The position numbers and the translations under genes are program-made. The notes under the pieces were generated by a model. That model worked only from the letters and a program-made list of their open reading frames with translations, did no database searches and was not told the origin of the DNA. Below, in pieces: positions 63,173-64,000 of a DNA stretch of 64,000 nucleotides (position 1 is the stretch's first letter; each line of letters begins with the position of its first letter). Source of the stretch: Opitutia bacterium UBA953 (GTDB lineage Bacteria > Verrucomicrobiota > Verrucomicrobiia > Opitutales > UBA953); assembly GCA_002293125.1 (NCBI GenBank), contig DBCR01000018.1, positions 22,592 to 86,591 of the forward strand, read 5' to 3'.

Positions 63173-64000
63173 TCAGAGAAGCGGGGAGATCACCTTCGAG
63201 ACCGCTTCGATCAACCGTCCGGTCAGCGTGCGGCTGCGGCGGTAGAGGTCTTCGGTGTAGCGCGTGGATTCCGTCTCCCAGCCCGCGATGAGCGCGCCGA
63301 CTTCGGCCGCCGCCACGGGGTCGCGCACGACCGCGACTATCTCGTAGTTCAGGAAGAGCGAACGCATATCGAGGTTCGCCGACCCGACGACCAGTTGCTC
63401 TTCGTCGACAATGACGAGCTTGGCGTGGAGCACATCCGGCTTGAAGAAGTGAATCTCCGCGCCGGCCTCGCGCAGGTTGCGCAGGTACCAACGACGGGCG
63501 AGGTCGAGGAGGCGATGGTCCGAGCGGCGCGGAACCATGATCTTCACGTGCCGGCCGGCATGGGCGGCGGTGACCAGGAGCGTGAAGAGCGTGCGGTCGG
63601 GCACGAAGTAGGGCGTCACGACCGTGATCGATCGCTTGCAGTTGGAGAACAGCTTCACGTAGGTCTCCCACAGGGGGTCGCCTTCGCAGTCGGGTCCGGA
63701 GGAGATGACCTCGACGCGCGCTTGGCCGACCCGGGGCGAGCGTTCGCGGAGCAGCGTCGCGAAATGCAGCGGGGCCTCGTCGGTGGCCTGGCACCAGTCG
63801 GCGATAAAGACGCGCTCGATGGCGGCAGCGGTCGGTCCTTCGATCAGGAACGAGCAGTCGCGGAAGCGTCGGTTCGAGGGCTTTTCGCCCATGTAGCGCA
63901 AGCCGAGGTTCTGGCCGCCGATGACGGCGAAGGTCCCGTCGAAGACCGCGATCTTGCGATGGTTACGCCAGTTGGCCGAGCCTTTACCCTGCATGGGCAG
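63173..64000 (-). CDS. cls: Cardiolipin synthase / phospholipase D family protein, C-terminal part
   Basis: The frame runs off the right edge, so the N-terminus is missing; about 275 residues are visible. The two HKD motifs of PLD enzymes are present: NHRKIAVFDGTFAVIGGQNL at the left and HAKLVIVDEEQLVVGSANLDMRS in the second half. Both fit HxK(x)4D. Cardiolipin synthases of this kind join two phosphatidylglycerols. The C-terminus AVSKVISPLL is typical. The stop codon directly abuts the metX stop. The membrane segments expected upstream cannot be seen here. Confidence 0.88.
   Translation of the reverse strand: MPMQGKGSANWRNHRKIAVFDGTFAVIGGQNLGLRYMGEKPSNRRFRDCSFLIEGPTAAAIERVFIADWCQATDEAPLHFATLLRERSPRVGQARVEVISSGPDCEGDPLWETYVKLFSNCKRSITVVTPYFVPDRTLFTLLVTAAHAGRHVKIMVPRRSDHRLLDLARRWYLRNLREAGAEIHFFKPDVLHAKLVIVDEEQLVVGSANLDMRSLFLNYEIVAVVRDPVAAAEVGALIAGWETESTRYTEDLYRRSRTLTGRLIEAVSKVISPLL

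Overview
This window is a gene-dense, GC-rich chromosomal segment of a diderm (Gram-negative-type) bacterium. Its 57 or so genes are almost entirely core functions. The best guess is a member of Verrucomicrobiota within the PVC superphylum, perhaps Opitutae-like. Supporting points are a GreA factor carried at the end of a roughly 490-residue extra domain (a form I associate with Chlamydiae and relatives), TPR-rich envelope operons with ExbB/ExbD, and weak use of Shine-Dalgarno sites. LpxA, an LptE-like lipoprotein and a GmhB-like phosphatase indicate an LPS outer membrane. The phylum is an inference from content, not from a marker-gene tree. I see no prophage, insertion sequence, CRISPR array or restriction system.

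Layout, left part. 1-3.2 kb: end of tilS, then ftsH and coaE. 3.3-9.1 kb: a type IV pilus/type II secretion motor operon with the unusual order pilB, pilT, a second pilB, pilC. 9.1-9.6 kb: the only long non-coding stretch, holding two terminators, an AT-rich patch and an initiator tRNA gene. 9.6-13.7 kb: three paralogous von Willebrand A-like proteins, two with a TonB-like membrane helix; this is the least explained and most interesting locus. 13.7-18.2 kb: a hotdog thioesterase, a GT-C glycosyltransferase, an ApbE-like protein and a TPR membrane protein. 18.2-30.7 kb: a YyaL/DUF255 protein, mutL and uvrB (DNA repair), a HAD phosphatase, a GlcD-like flavoprotein, glutamine-dependent nadE, and the threonine pair thrB-thrC.

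Layout, right part. 30.8-36.9 kb: an envelope operon of two large TPR proteins, ExbB and two ExbD, with no TonB beside it. 37-41.3 kb: an ArsR-methyltransferase fusion, the giant greA, and rlmN. 41.3-45.9 kb: an rpmF-plsX-fabH-BamD-like-lptE-rpe operon that joins fatty-acid initiation to outer-membrane assembly. 46-50 kb: a GmhB-like phosphatase, a secreted cysteine/lysine repeat protein, and a coupled run lpxA-pdxA-BtuF-like. 50-55.3 kb: a coiled-coil membrane protein, a small lipoprotein, rsmI, pgi and ilvD. 55.5-64 kb: scpB-pheA-MlaD-like, glyQS, a fused nucleotidyltransferase-kinase resembling MurU plus AmgK, a Fur-family regulator, metX, and the C-terminal part of a cardiolipin synthase.

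The strongest leads are the vWA trio with TonB-type helices, the TonB-less TPR-ExbBD operon that might energise them, the MurU-AmgK-like fusion, and the secreted 22-residue CxxC repeat protein. Many genes overlap by 1 to 20 bases, so translational coupling appears common. Two real genes (rpmF and a 56-residue lipoprotein) are very short and easy to miss.
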